Source: an uncultured Bacilli bacterium (GTDB lineage Bacteria > Bacillota_I > Bacilli_A > RF39 > UBA660). From it: a stretch of 35,586 nucleotides of DNA. Below are positions 1 to 6,143 of this stretch, piece by piece. The DNA lies in the NCBI GenBank assembly GCA_944359015.1, contig CALVSK010000007.1, positions 1-35,586 of the forward strand, written 5' to 3'. The notes below the pieces were generated by a model. The model searched no databases. It saw only the letters and a program-made list of their open reading frames with translations, and had not been told where the DNA came from. Position 1 is the first letter of the stretch. The number at the start of each line of letters is the position of its first letter. The position numbers and the translations under genes were made by a program.

Positions 1-127
1 TTTCTTTTAACTCTTCATTTGTTAATTTTTGAATTTCTGGCTCCATTGCTTCTATTTGTTTTGCTAATTCTTCAAATCTACTCAATTCTTTATATTCACT
101 ATCTAATAATTTCTTTAAAAATTTCAT
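1..127 (-). CDS. secA: SecA preprotein translocase ATPase, N-terminal fragment
   Basis: Only the first 42 codons are inside the window; the rest runs off the left edge. The translation starts MKFLKKLLDSEYKELSRFEE and continues with IEAMEPEIQ and LTNEELKE. This matches the N-terminal helix of SecA, where the family has a 'DxNxRxLKRxExxxxxIxxLEPxxxxLSDEEL' pattern. SecA is the motor that pushes secreted proteins through SecYEG. The start ATG (125-127) has a good Shine-Dalgarno, AGGTG, 6 to 7 bases upstream. The position also fits: hpf lies just upstream, and hpf-secA is the usual Bacilli order, here interrupted by one unidentified gene. The call rests on 42 residues plus synteny. Confidence 0.85.
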   Translation of the reverse strand, partial: MKFLKKLLDSEYKELSRFEELAKQIEAMEPEIQKLTNEELKE

Positions 128-144
128 TTTACACCTCATTTTGT

Positions 145-153
145 ATTATATCA
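145..153 (-). promoter_or_regulatory. secA promoter, extended -10
   Basis: On the minus strand the sequence reads TGATATAAT, an extended -10 hexamer (TGnTATAAT), 17 bases before the secA ATG. No good -35 hexamer is visible. The transcript would have a very short leader containing only the Shine-Dalgarno. Confidence 0.6.
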
Positions 154-196
154 CGCTATTGTTAAAATAAAAAGTTTAAATTTTTATATTATTTTT

Positions 197-1543
197 TTAA
201 TTTAATCTAGTCATGCTTGTATAATAATATTGTCCGTTTTCTTTGGTGAATGTATGAGCGTAATATGTTACAAATGAATTCAATTCTTCAGTAAATTTAA
301 AATTAAATGGATTAATTTCTGTTGCTATTTTAACCTCTTTTTTAGGGCTATTATATAATCCTTTATTTTGTTCAATTTCTGTTATGCTTTCTGCGCCAAA
401 TGTTCCATCATTAGTATCGTATAAATAATAATATAGCGTTTTTTCTATTATTACAATTTTATCATCTTTTTCATATGCGTATGCAATATCTGATACTAAC
501 ATATTATCAATTTCATCGCCGTTATCATATAAAATTACTATATTTTTGTTTGAATTATCATAGTAAAAATATGCAGACATGTCAGTATCAAATCCTTCAT
601 ATGTTGATAAATCATATTTTGTATTTCCAAATATTTCTTCATATGTACTATTGAAAAGATTAATGTCAATGTAACACTTAGAGCTTTCTGAATCACAGTA
701 GGAATTAGAGTTTGAAATATCTTTGTATAAGAGGTTATACAATGCTAAAGATATTTTTGTATTATTATTTAACTCATTTTTCTTATACGAATCAAACACT
801 TCTGTACCTATTATCTCATTATTTTCATTACTAAGTGTAGATTTTGCAAATTTCTCATACAAATTTAAAACTATATCTAAGTCGTTATCCAATTTTTTAT
901 AATTTGTATCTTTTATATAATTCTCTATTTTGTTATCTTTTTCAACATATTGATAAAATGATGCATTTCTTTCAATTATACTTTCTATTAATGCTGTTAA
1001 AAAGTAATTTTCCGTTTGATTAACTAATACTTTACCATCTTCATAATTCTTCACTACTAAAAAGTCTCCAGTTACCTCGAATAGATTACCTGGATTTAGA
1101 GTGTAATTTAAAGATTTTAAATAATTAATTATAAATTGTTTTTGACTATTATTGAAAACATCAATTAATGTGTGATTTTCGTTAACTAGTATATTATATG
1201 GTTTTCTGTAATCATATTCTGTAGAAACAATGCTTATATTAAACTCTTTATCTATTGAAATGTCATAAAGTATGTCACCTCTTCGATATTGAATTTGATA
1301 CATTAAATTTTTTGAATATATATTTCCTTCTTCGTTTTCATTTTCATTATTAGTATTTTCGCTTTTATCCGTTTCTTTATCTAATTCAACATTATTTTGA
1401 GGTTCTTTATTAAAATTTGTATCATTATTATTTTTTGCATCATACAAATTTATTAATATAATTGCAATTAATGCAGTAATAATTATAACCAAAATTGTTA
1501 TCACACTTCTTTTACTATTTAAAATTGTATTTTTTTCTTTCAT
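197..1543 (-). CDS. Membrane-anchored extracytoplasmic protein of unknown function
   Basis: I do not recognise this 448-residue protein. An N-terminal basic stretch (MKEKNTILNSKRS) is followed by one hydrophobic segment at about residues 14-33, then a low-complexity Asn/Glu/Asp-rich linker to about residue 75, then about 370 residues of acidic soluble protein rich in Tyr and Asn. The topology is an N-terminal anchor with an external C-terminal domain; no Cys follows the hydrophobic segment, so it is not a lipoprotein. The start at 1543 is chosen because GGAGGAACC precedes that ATG; an upstream in-frame ATG at 1570 has no ribosome binding site. The only two Cys lie close together, in NSYCDSESSKCYID, and could form a disulfide. 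It sits between hpf and secA, which are normally adjacent, so it is an insertion into a conserved pair. Confidence 0.7.
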   Translation of the reverse strand: MKEKNTILNSKRSVITILVIIITALIAIILINLYDAKNNNDTNFNKEPQNNVELDKETDKSENTNNENENEEGNIYSKNLMYQIQYRRGDILYDISIDKEFNISIVSTEYDYRKPYNILVNENHTLIDVFNNSQKQFIINYLKSLNYTLNPGNLFEVTGDFLVVKNYEDGKVLVNQTENYFLTALIESIIERNASFYQYVEKDNKIENYIKDTNYKKLDNDLDIVLNLYEKFAKSTLSNENNEIIGTEVFDSYKKNELNNNTKISLALYNLLYKDISNSNSYCDSESSKCYIDINLFNSTYEEIFGNTKYDLSTYEGFDTDMSAYFYYDNSNKNIVILYDNGDEIDNMLVSDIAYAYEKDDKIVIIEKTLYYYLYDTNDGTFGAESITEIEQNKGLYNSPKKEVKIATEINPFNFKFTEELNSFVTYYAHTFTKENGQYYYTSMTRLN

Positions 1544-1603
1544 GGTTCCTCCAATATGCTTAAAAAACAAATTTATTTTTATAATTTTTTATATTATTTT
1601 AAA

Positions 1604-1629
1604 AATATAGACTTTTTTAAGTCTATATT
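1604..1629 (-). terminator. Intrinsic terminator after hpf
   Basis: A perfect 11-bp stem, AATATAGACTT / AAGTCTATATT, with a 4-base loop starts 3 bases past the hpf stop codon. On the minus strand it runs into TTTTTAAAATAAT, a short U tract. It separates hpf from the downstream unknown gene. Confidence 0.75.
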
Positions 1630-1632
1630 AAA

Positions 1633-2169
1633 TTACTTAACATTAATAATACCATAACTTCCATCTTTTCTCTTATATAAAACTGATATGCAGTCTTCAT
1701 CTATATTTTTAAATACAAAGAAATCATGATTTAACAATTCAATTTGAATCATAGCTTCTTCTTCATCCATTGGTTTTGTATCTATATCTTTTCTTTTTAC
1801 TATTTTAGAAGTTGTTAGTTCATCTTCTAGTGCTTCAAAATCAAAATTCATTTCAAATTTTGGAATATCTCGATATTTTTTATCTAATCGTGCTTTATTT
1901 TTTCTAATTTGTCCTTCTAATTTATCTATTACTAAATCGGTTGCTGCATAAAGGTCTTGATGTCTTTCTTCTGCTCTTAAAGTAAATTTGCTTGTTGGTA
2001 CAGTAACTTCAATACTTTGTTCTTGGTTTTTTACTTTAATTAATACTCTACACTCCACTTCTTTTGGACTTTCAAAATATTTGTCAAGTCGGCTTAATTT
2101 TTCGTTAATGTATTCTTTAATAGATTTTGTAACTGTTACTTTGTCTCCACGAATACTTATTTTCAACAT
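1633..2169 (-). CDS. hpf: Long-form ribosome hibernation promoting factor
   Basis: A 178-residue long-form HPF. The N-terminal half (MLKISIRGDKVTV to about residue 105) is the beta-alpha-beta-beta-beta-alpha ribosome-binding domain, with the family pattern 'IxGxxxxxTxxIxxYIxxKLxxLxKY'. The C-terminal segment from about residue 125 (MDEEEAMIQIELLNHDFFVF) is the small dimerisation domain that joins two 70S ribosomes into inactive 100S dimers in stationary phase. The start at 2169 follows AAGGTGATT; the upstream in-frame Met at 2208 lacks a ribosome binding site and would add residues unlike the family. It has its own terminator and an upstream extended -10 promoter, so it is probably monocistronic. 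Confidence 0.95.
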   Translation of the reverse strand: MLKISIRGDKVTVTKSIKEYINEKLSRLDKYFESPKEVECRVLIKVKNQEQSIEVTVPTSKFTLRAEERHQDLYAATDLVIDKLEGQIRKNKARLDKKYRDIPKFEMNFDFEALEDELTTSKIVKRKDIDTKPMDEEEAMIQIELLNHDFFVFKNIDEDCISVLYKRKDGSYGIINVK

Positions 2170-2187
2170 AATCACCTTCCTATTAAT

Positions 2188-2196
2188 AATATACCA
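2188..2196 (-). promoter_or_regulatory. Possible hpf promoter, extended -10
   Basis: The minus strand reads TGGTATATT, an imperfect extended -10, 19 bases before the hpf start. No clear -35 is visible. Local AT richness makes this a weak call. Confidence 0.35.
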
Positions 2197-2271
2197 TATA
2201 TTTTTCAAAAAAACTATATAATAGGTATTTCATTTTTTAATTTAGGTATTATTTATTTTTTTGCATTTAAA

Positions 2272-2292
2272 ATCTCGTTTTTAAAACGAGAT
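2272..2292 (-). terminator. Intrinsic terminator after the cold-shock gene
   Basis: An inverted repeat ATCTCGTTTT / AAAACGAGAT lies just past the cold-shock gene stop codon. On the minus strand it is followed by TTTTAAATGC and then a run of T-rich sequence. The GC-containing stem (CTCG/CGAG) stands out in this AT-rich DNA. Confidence 0.7.
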
Positions 2293-2297
2293 AATTT

Positions 2298-2516
2298 TTA
2301 AGCTACAGTCACATTTTGTTCTTCAACAACATCTATTGCTTGTAATCCTTTAGCAGTTTCAATTAATTTGAAATTTACTAAAGCACCTTCGTTTAATGTT
2401 TTGTAACCATCTTTAACAATCGCCGAATAGTGAACAAAGATATCTGATAATTGGTTGTATTCGATGAATCCGTAACCCTTATCGTTGTTAAACCACTTGA
2501 CTCTGCCTTGCATCAT
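2298..2516 (-). CDS. Cold-shock domain protein (CspA family)
   Basis: A 72-residue single-domain cold-shock protein. RNP1 is present as KGYGFIEY and RNP2 as DIFVHYSAI, the two nucleic-acid-binding motifs of the five-stranded OB fold; GRVKWFNNDKGYGFI is a textbook start. These proteins are RNA chaperones that melt secondary structure at low temperature or in stationary phase. Two adjacent ATG codons (2516, 2513) compete; 2516 is chosen because GGAAGGAG lies 10 bases upstream, and further in-frame GTG codons lie inside the TG repeat. It has its own promoter and terminator. Confidence 0.95.
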   Translation of the reverse strand: MMQGRVKWFNNDKGYGFIEYNQLSDIFVHYSAIVKDGYKTLNEGALVNFKLIETAKGLQAIDVVEEQNVTVA

Positions 2517-2546
2517 CACACACACACTCCTTCCTTCTTTAATTTA

Positions 2547-2575
2547 ACTGTATCACTAGTGTTTGTTAAATGCAA
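2547..2575 (-). promoter_or_regulatory. Cold-shock gene promoter
   Basis: The minus strand has TTGCAT (-35, 2570-2575), exactly 17 bases, then TACAGT (-10, 2547-2552) preceded by TGA, giving an extended -10. The 5' leader would be about 25 bases, too short for the long cold-shock leader thermosensor seen in E. coli cspA. Confidence 0.65.
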
Positions 2576-2613
2576 TTAAAACAGTACAACAAAATTCGAC
2601 AAATATTGAGATT

Positions 2614-3210
2614 TTACCCATTTATATCCAATAAATACGTTTCATTATTATTAAATAAATATGTTTTATTTTTATATTTTTTTTCAAATATTTGAAAAAA
2701 TTCTTCTAATTTTTTACCTTCTCCCAATAAATAAATATCTTTGTTTTCTATTTTCTTTTTTATAAATTCAAATTCGTCATTTTCTTCAAAATAACCATTT
2801 GGTATTAAATAGGTTTTTATTTTTTTATATTCATCTAACATGCTAAGTATTTTGTAAGAATTATTTATATTTAAAAAACTATTACAATTATTAATTTTAT
2901 AATATTTAGTTTCATTTTCGATAATAATTTTTCGATAATTAAATTTTTCAAATATACTTTTTAATAACATTGTATCTGCACTATTATATGTAGGATTAAC
3001 TATTATTTTTATTGTTTCACCAAAAATATTATTATTTAATTTATACTTTTTTATTAAGTTTTCATACATTTTTATAAATTTTTCTATATTGTTTATTTTA
3101 CCATTTTTTATAATATTATTATTTATTTTTTCTATTATTATCTTTTTTGTTTTTTCATTTTTTAAATAAATTTTTTCGTCATTAAAATATATTGTGCTTC
3201 TTGTTTTCAT
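2614..3210 (-). CDS. Degenerate Mbl/MreB-like actin-fold protein in the mbl slot
   Basis: A 198-residue protein directly after spoIIID (2 bases apart), where Bacilli normally carry mbl. By eye, residues 34-101 (KNGKINNIEKFIKMYENLIK, then IKIIVNPTYNSADTMLLKSI, then RKIIIENE) follow the Mbl order KDGVIADFEVTEAMLKHFI, a 'CPTNITSVEQKAIKEA' helix start and HVYLEEEP. Residues 158-198 (DIYLLGEGKKLEEF, ending TYLLDING) resemble the end of subdomain II-I (VIITGGGALLNGLDQL, ending CVAIGTG). The phosphate-1 loop (DLGTAN) and phosphate-2 loop (DIGGGTTD) are absent, and the protein is about 135 residues shorter than Mbl. I infer a remnant that cannot bind ATP in the usual way; it could still be a structural partner. 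It is strongly Lys/Asn/Ile rich. The start has AAGGA 5 to 6 bases upstream, implying coupling with spoIIID. Confidence 0.6.
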   Translation of the reverse strand: MKTRSTIYFNDEKIYLKNEKTKKIIIEKINNNIIKNGKINNIEKFIKMYENLIKKYKLNNNIFGETIKIIVNPTYNSADTMLLKSIFEKFNYRKIIIENETKYYKINNCNSFLNINNSYKILSMLDEYKKIKTYLIPNGYFEENDEFEFIKKKIENKDIYLLGEGKKLEEFFQIFEKKYKNKTYLFNNNETYLLDING

Positions 3211-3212
3211 TT

Positions 3213-3461
3213 TTATCCTTTTTTATATTTTTCTTTTGTACTTTGTCCTCCCCTTATATGTTTATCTTTATCATGATTTTTAAATATTTCATTTATAGAT
3301 TCTGCTATGTTTTTGTCTATTCTTTCTAGTCTTTTACTCAAATCATTATGAACTGTACTTTTGCTTACATTAAACTTTTCTGCTGTTTTTCTTATTGTAT
3401 CTTTCGTATCTATTACGTGTTTTGCTTCCTCTATAACTCTTTTATTAATATCTTCTTTCAT
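3213..3461 (-). CDS. spoIIID: SpoIIID, mother-cell sporulation transcription factor
   Basis: An 82-residue DNA-binding protein with a helix-turn-helix at about residues 24-45 (TIRKTAEKFNVSKSTVHNDL) and the SpoIIID signature IRGGQSTKEKYKK at the C-terminus, matching B. subtilis SpoIIID (LRGGEATKLKYKK). SpoIIID acts in the mother cell after sigma-E, activating some genes and repressing others before sigma-K. The start at 3461 aligns with the family N-terminus; an in-frame upstream Met at 3482 lies inside a hairpin. Its Shine-Dalgarno AAGGGG is within that hairpin (3470-3501). It is followed at 2 bases by the actin-like remnant, preserving spoIIQ-spoIIID-mbl order. Confidence 0.95.
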   Translation of the reverse strand: MKEDINKRVIEEAKHVIDTKDTIRKTAEKFNVSKSTVHNDLSKRLERIDKNIAESINEIFKNHDKDKHIRGGQSTKEKYKKG

Positions 3462-3469
3462 AACCAAAC

Positions 3470-3501
3470 AACCCCTTAACAAATTATATTATTAAGGGGT
3501 T
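3470..3501 (-). promoter_or_regulatory. Hairpin masking the spoIIID ribosome binding site
   Basis: A perfect 10-bp stem AACCCCTTAA / TTAAGGGGTT with a 12-base loop. In the minus-strand RNA the 3' arm contains AAGGGG, the only Shine-Dalgarno of spoIIID, so RNA reading through from spoIIQ should fold with the site hidden. The minus-strand sequence after the stem (GTTTGGTT) is not U-rich, so a simple terminator is less likely. The loop carries TATAAT (3483-3488, minus strand), which could be a promoter giving RNA without the 5' arm. Confidence 0.55.
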
Positions 3502-3510
3502 ATTTTTATA

Positions 3511-4152
3511 CTATTGTAATTCATCAATATTCATATTGTAAAAATCTTCAGGATCTATAGTTTTGCCATTATAATATACTTCTAATAATAAACAATTTTC
3601 ACTTTCATCATCTAATAAATTGTCCCCGCTTTTTCCAATTGTTTGTCCACTTTTTACTAAGTCATCTTTTTTTACGGTTATCTCACTTAAACTATAATAT
3701 AAAGATTTTAAATTTGTGTTGTGAGTTATTTCTACAACATTTCCAAGTATTTCATCTTCAAATATATTTGTTACAGTTCCATCAAGTACACTTAATACAT
3801 CAAATACTTCTTTTGATGAATACAATACTCCACTGTTTTGTAAATAAGTTTGTTCATAATATACTAATGATTCTTCTTGTTTTTGTTCATCATCTTGCAT
3901 ATCATAATATGACTTACTTATTCCTACTGCTGTACTAGTAAACGGTTTTACTATTTTTACTTGCTCTTGTGACTCTTCATCTTTGATTACTGGAGTAACT
4001 GTGTCATCTAATGCATTTACAGATAAATCACTGTCATATTTAAATTGATTTTGTAACGCATTGCCTATAAAAGAAATACTTACAAACAATAAACTTATTA
4101 CCAATATATACACTGTCGGTAACACAAATCCCTTTAATTTTCTCTTCTTCAT
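3511..4152 (-). CDS. spoIIQ: SpoIIQ-like forespore protein with a degenerate LytM/M23 domain
   Basis: A 213-residue protein with a short cytoplasmic N-terminus, one membrane segment (about 11-30), a linker and a LytM-like domain (about 105-205). Domain landmarks: LSVLDGTVTNIF, GNVVEITHN, VKKDDLVKSGQTIGKSG, and EVYYNGKTIDPEDF. The metal ligands of active LytM peptidases are missing: the HxGxD motif is NSGVL, the YAHLS His is Ser154, and the HxH pair is C187-L188-L189. SpoIIQ in B. subtilis is a forespore membrane protein that binds SpoIIIAH across the intermembrane space during engulfment, and it too is non-catalytic. Position between spoIID and spoIIID supports the name. A forespore-type promoter is visible upstream. 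Confidence 0.85.
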   Translation of the reverse strand: MKKRKLKGFVLPTVYILVISLLFVSISFIGNALQNQFKYDSDLSVNALDDTVTPVIKDEESQEQVKIVKPFTSTAVGISKSYYDMQDDEQKQEESLVYYEQTYLQNSGVLYSSKEVFDVLSVLDGTVTNIFEDEILGNVVEITHNTNLKSLYYSLSEITVKKDDLVKSGQTIGKSGDNLLDDESENCLLLEVYYNGKTIDPEDFYNMNIDELQ

Positions 4153-4170
4153 ATTTCACCATCCTAATAA

Positions 4171-4200
4171 AAGTATGGAGATTTTTTTACTTTTTTATAC
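4171..4200 (-). promoter_or_regulatory. Putative forespore (sigma-F/sigma-G) promoter of spoIIQ
   Basis: The minus strand has GTATA (4196-4200), an 18-base spacer, then CATACTT (4171-4177). This fits the sigma-G pattern GnATA-N18-CATnMTA with one mismatch; sigma-F shares the -35 type. It overlaps the last codons of spoIID and lies about 19 bases before the spoIIQ start. B. subtilis spoIIQ is forespore-transcribed, which supports the call. Confidence 0.4.
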
Positions 4201-5103
4201 ATTTATTTTTGTTAGATTTATATCTTTATAATAATATTTTAATATTTCTTCATAAGTTGCACCATTTTTGGCCATTTCATTTGCTCCATATTGACTCATC
4301 CCTACTCCATGACCATATCCTCTTGTTGTTATATTTATTGATTCTTTTATTTCAATATCAAAATCAGTACTCCTTAAATTTAATAATGCTCTTATTTTTG
4401 TTCCTTTATATTCTTTTCCATTTATTTTTATTGTATCGACTCTATTACTATCTGTTCTTTTTATCTCCTCTATTTTTATTTCTTCACAACTTATATCTAA
4501 TTTTTCACAAAATTCTTCTTTTTCTATTTCATTAGTCACCAGAAAATTTTTTACGTTTTCATCCCATGATGAATCAACACTTACTAAATAGTCAATATTT
4601 TCGCCAAAGACTAAGGATACATCTTCAGTTTTCCCATTGCTCATCGCAAAATAATATGCACTTATTACTTCTCCATCATACATCATAACCAAATTTTTAG
4701 TATCTTCTACTGCTTTTTTGATTTTATCATAATACTTTTCATATTCTTCTTGCCATTTTTCTTGCATCTCTTCTTTAGTTATATAGACTTGATTAGTTAT
4801 ATCTGTTAATAAGTCATATTCTTTATTTGTACTCTTTATTTTATTTAATGCATAACTTCTAGCTGCTATTGCTTGGGCTTTTAGTGCTTCATCTTCAAAA
4901 GAAGCAGGCATCTCTCCTGCTACTACTCCGATTATGTATTCTTCTAAATCTAATGTTTCTATTGTTCCTTCTTCTTGATTTTTTATTGTTACTTCTATTT
5001 CTTTATTTTCTTCATTAAAATAAGTAGTTTCTTTTTTAAAACTACTTATAAATCCAATTATACTTAATATTATTACCGCTATCAATAAATATATATTTTT
5101 CAT
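4195..5103 (-). CDS. spoIID: SpoIID lytic transglycosylase of engulfment
   Basis: A 302-residue membrane-anchored enzyme: one N-terminal membrane segment (about 3-20), then the SpoIID domain. The catalytic region is GVVAGEMPASFEDEALKAQA, with Glu64 the expected catalytic acid, followed by AARSYAL. The C-terminal signature RGYGHGVGMSQYGANEMA and the final YEEILKYYY are family hallmarks. SpoIID cleaves glycan strands from which SpoIIP has removed stem peptides, driving engulfment of the forespore. It starts with ATG after GAGGCTAAA. A sigma-E-type promoter sits immediately upstream, inside the end of the DUF1146 gene. The next gene is spoIIQ. Confidence 0.97.
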   Translation of the reverse strand: MKNIYLLIAVIILSIIGFISSFKKETTYFNEENKEIEVTIKNQEEGTIETLDLEEYIIGVVAGEMPASFEDEALKAQAIAARSYALNKIKSTNKEYDLLTDITNQVYITKEEMQEKWQEEYEKYYDKIKKAVEDTKNLVMMYDGEVISAYYFAMSNGKTEDVSLVFGENIDYLVSVDSSWDENVKNFLVTNEIEKEEFCEKLDISCEEIKIEEIKRTDSNRVDTIKINGKEYKGTKIRALLNLRSTDFDIEIKESINITTRGYGHGVGMSQYGANEMAKNGATYEEILKYYYKDINLTKINV

Positions 5104-5116
5104 TTTAGCCTCAATA

Positions 5117-5145
5117 ATTATATGTATTTATTTTTTACAATATTC
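5117..5145 (-). promoter_or_regulatory. Putative sigma-E promoter of spoIID
   Basis: The minus strand reads GAATATT (5139-5145), 14 bases, then CATATAAT (5117-5124). The sigma-E consensus is KMATATT-N14/15-CATACAHT, so the -35 is perfect and the -10 matches 7 of 8. It lies 13 bases before the spoIID ATG. spoIID is a sigma-E gene in B. subtilis. Confidence 0.6.
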
Positions 5146-5332
5146 TTGTTAAATTTAAAAAATCTATCGTAAAATTTGTTAATAAATATCCTAATGATAA
5201 TGAAATAATTACTACTAATACCCGTGCTTCAATTACTTTTTCTTTTTTTATTATATTATTAAAATTTATTCCAGATATTCCATACGCTGATATAAATGTA
5301 AAAACTATATATAATATTACTTTATAATCCAT
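5135..5332 (-). CDS. ywzB: DUF1146 small membrane protein (YwzB-like)
   Basis: A 65-residue protein with two hydrophobic segments (about 4-21 and 39-55) separated by a basic loop containing IIKKEKVIEARVLVVIISL. The second helix with 'ARxLxxxxSxxxGY' followed by FTIDFLNLTRIL matches the DUF1146 family as I remember it. B. subtilis ywzB lies close to murA and spoIID, and here the same neighbours occur. Function unknown. The start follows GGAAAG and sits 2 bases after the rpiB stop codon, so it is probably coupled to rpiB. Confidence 0.7.
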   Translation of the reverse strand: MDYKVILYIVFTFISAYGISGINFNNIIKKEKVIEARVLVVIISLSLGYLLTNFTIDFLNLTRIL

Positions 5333-5334
5333 TT

Positions 5335-5784
5335 TTACTTTCCTTCTTCTAATTTATTTATTTTTTCTATTCGTCTTAAGTGTCTTGCTTCACTAGGGCT
5401 TTTTGTCCCTATAAATGTATCAATAATTTTATATACTTCTTCCAATTCTACATTTATACCAAAGGCTATTACATTTGCCCCATTATGGTTTTTAGCACTA
5501 AATGCATCATTTTCATCTACTACTCTTGCACATCTTATCCCTTTTATTTTGTTGGCAGCTATACTCATTCCAATACCTGAACCACATATTAAAATTCCAA
5601 GGGCATTTTCTTCTAATACTTTTTTACATACATCAATAGCAAAATCCGGATAATCATCTTCTTCATTATTGCTAATATTACTATATTCAACTGCAATTTC
5701 GTTGTTTTTTAAATATTTTATTACATCGTCTTTATATCTTATTCCTTGATGGTCACAGCCTAAAATTATTTTTATTTTTATCAT
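5335..5784 (-). CDS. rpiB: Ribose-5-phosphate isomerase B
   Basis: A LacAB/RpiB-family sugar-phosphate isomerase of about 149 residues, interconverting ribose-5-phosphate and ribulose-5-phosphate. Motifs: GCDHQG near the N-terminus (substrate Asp-His), ILICGSGIGMSIAANK with the catalytic Cys, ARVVDENDAFSAKNHNGANV with the His for ring opening, and RHLRRIEKI at the C-terminus. The start is odd: the ATG at 5782-5784 directly abuts AAGGAG with no spacer. The family Met aligns instead with codon 4 (ATA), which lies 9 bases from the Shine-Dalgarno. Either initiation is at a poorly spaced ATG or at a rare ATA codon. The sequence is otherwise intact. Confidence 0.93.
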   Translation of the reverse strand: MIKIKIILGCDHQGIRYKDDVIKYLKNNEIAVEYSNISNNEEDDYPDFAIDVCKKVLEENALGILICGSGIGMSIAANKIKGIRCARVVDENDAFSAKNHNGANVIAFGINVELEEVYKIIDTFIGTKSPSEARHLRRIEKINKLEEGK

Positions 5785-5812
5785 CTCCTTATATTAATTA
5801 TACATTAATTTA

Positions 5813-5842
5813 GAAAAAAAACAAAAATATTACTACTTTTGT
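5813..5842 (-). terminator. Weak terminator after rpmE
   Basis: ACAAAA (5821-5826) and TTTTGT (5837-5842) form a 6-bp stem overlapping the rpmE stop codon. On the minus strand it is followed by eight T residues. The stem is all A-T except one pair, so efficiency is doubtful. Confidence 0.45.
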
Positions 5843-6045
5843 TCTTTATCTAAACCAAATTTCTTATTGAATTTTTCAATATTTCCAGTCTTTTTTGCTT
5901 TTCCTTGTGAACCAGTATAGAACGGATGACATTCACTACAAATTTCAACATCAATTTTTTCTTTTGTTGATTTTGTAGTAAATGATGCTCCACATGCACA
6001 AGTTACTGTAGCATCTTTTGCTTCTGGATGGATATTAGCTTTCAT
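5833..6045 (-). CDS. rpmE: Ribosomal protein L31, zinc-binding form
   Basis: A 70-residue large-subunit protein starting [20 protein letters not shown]. Cys16, Cys18, Cys36 and Cys39 (CACG, CSECH) form the zinc site of the type A (C+) form; HPFYTGSQ and the basic tail are typical. Paralogues without these cysteines replace it under zinc starvation in some Bacilli; none is in this window. The start at 6045 follows GGAAGGAG; upstream in-frame ATG codons fall in the leader hairpin. A strong promoter and a leader hairpin lie upstream. Confidence 0.97.
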   Translation of the reverse strand: MKANIHPEAKDATVTCACGASFTTKSTKEKIDVEICSECHPFYTGSQGKAKKTGNIEKFNKKFGLDKEQK

Positions 6046-6058
6046 TTTACTCTCCTTC

Positions 6059-6079
6059 CGCCATACCATATTCATGGCA
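6059..6079 (-). promoter_or_regulatory. Leader hairpin abutting the rpmE ribosome binding site
   Basis: On the minus strand TGCCAT-GAATATGGT-ATGGCG folds into a short GC-containing stem (GCCAT/ATGGC plus a G-U closing pair) immediately before GAAGGAG. It lies wholly inside the leader predicted from the promoter at 6102-6129. Ribosomal proteins often bind such leaders to control themselves; L31 autoregulation here is inference. Confidence 0.4.
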
Positions 6080-6101
6080 TAGTATTTCTTTCAACTACAA
6101 T

Positions 6102-6129
6102 ATTATAACATATTTTATTTGATTGACAA
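6102..6129 (-). promoter_or_regulatory. rpmE promoter
   Basis: The minus strand has TTGTCA (6124-6129), a 16-base spacer, and TATAAT (6102-6107) with TG at the extended -10 position (TGTTATAAT). The implied leader is about 50 bases. Confidence 0.7.
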
Positions 6130-6143
6130 GTAAATTTATTGCT

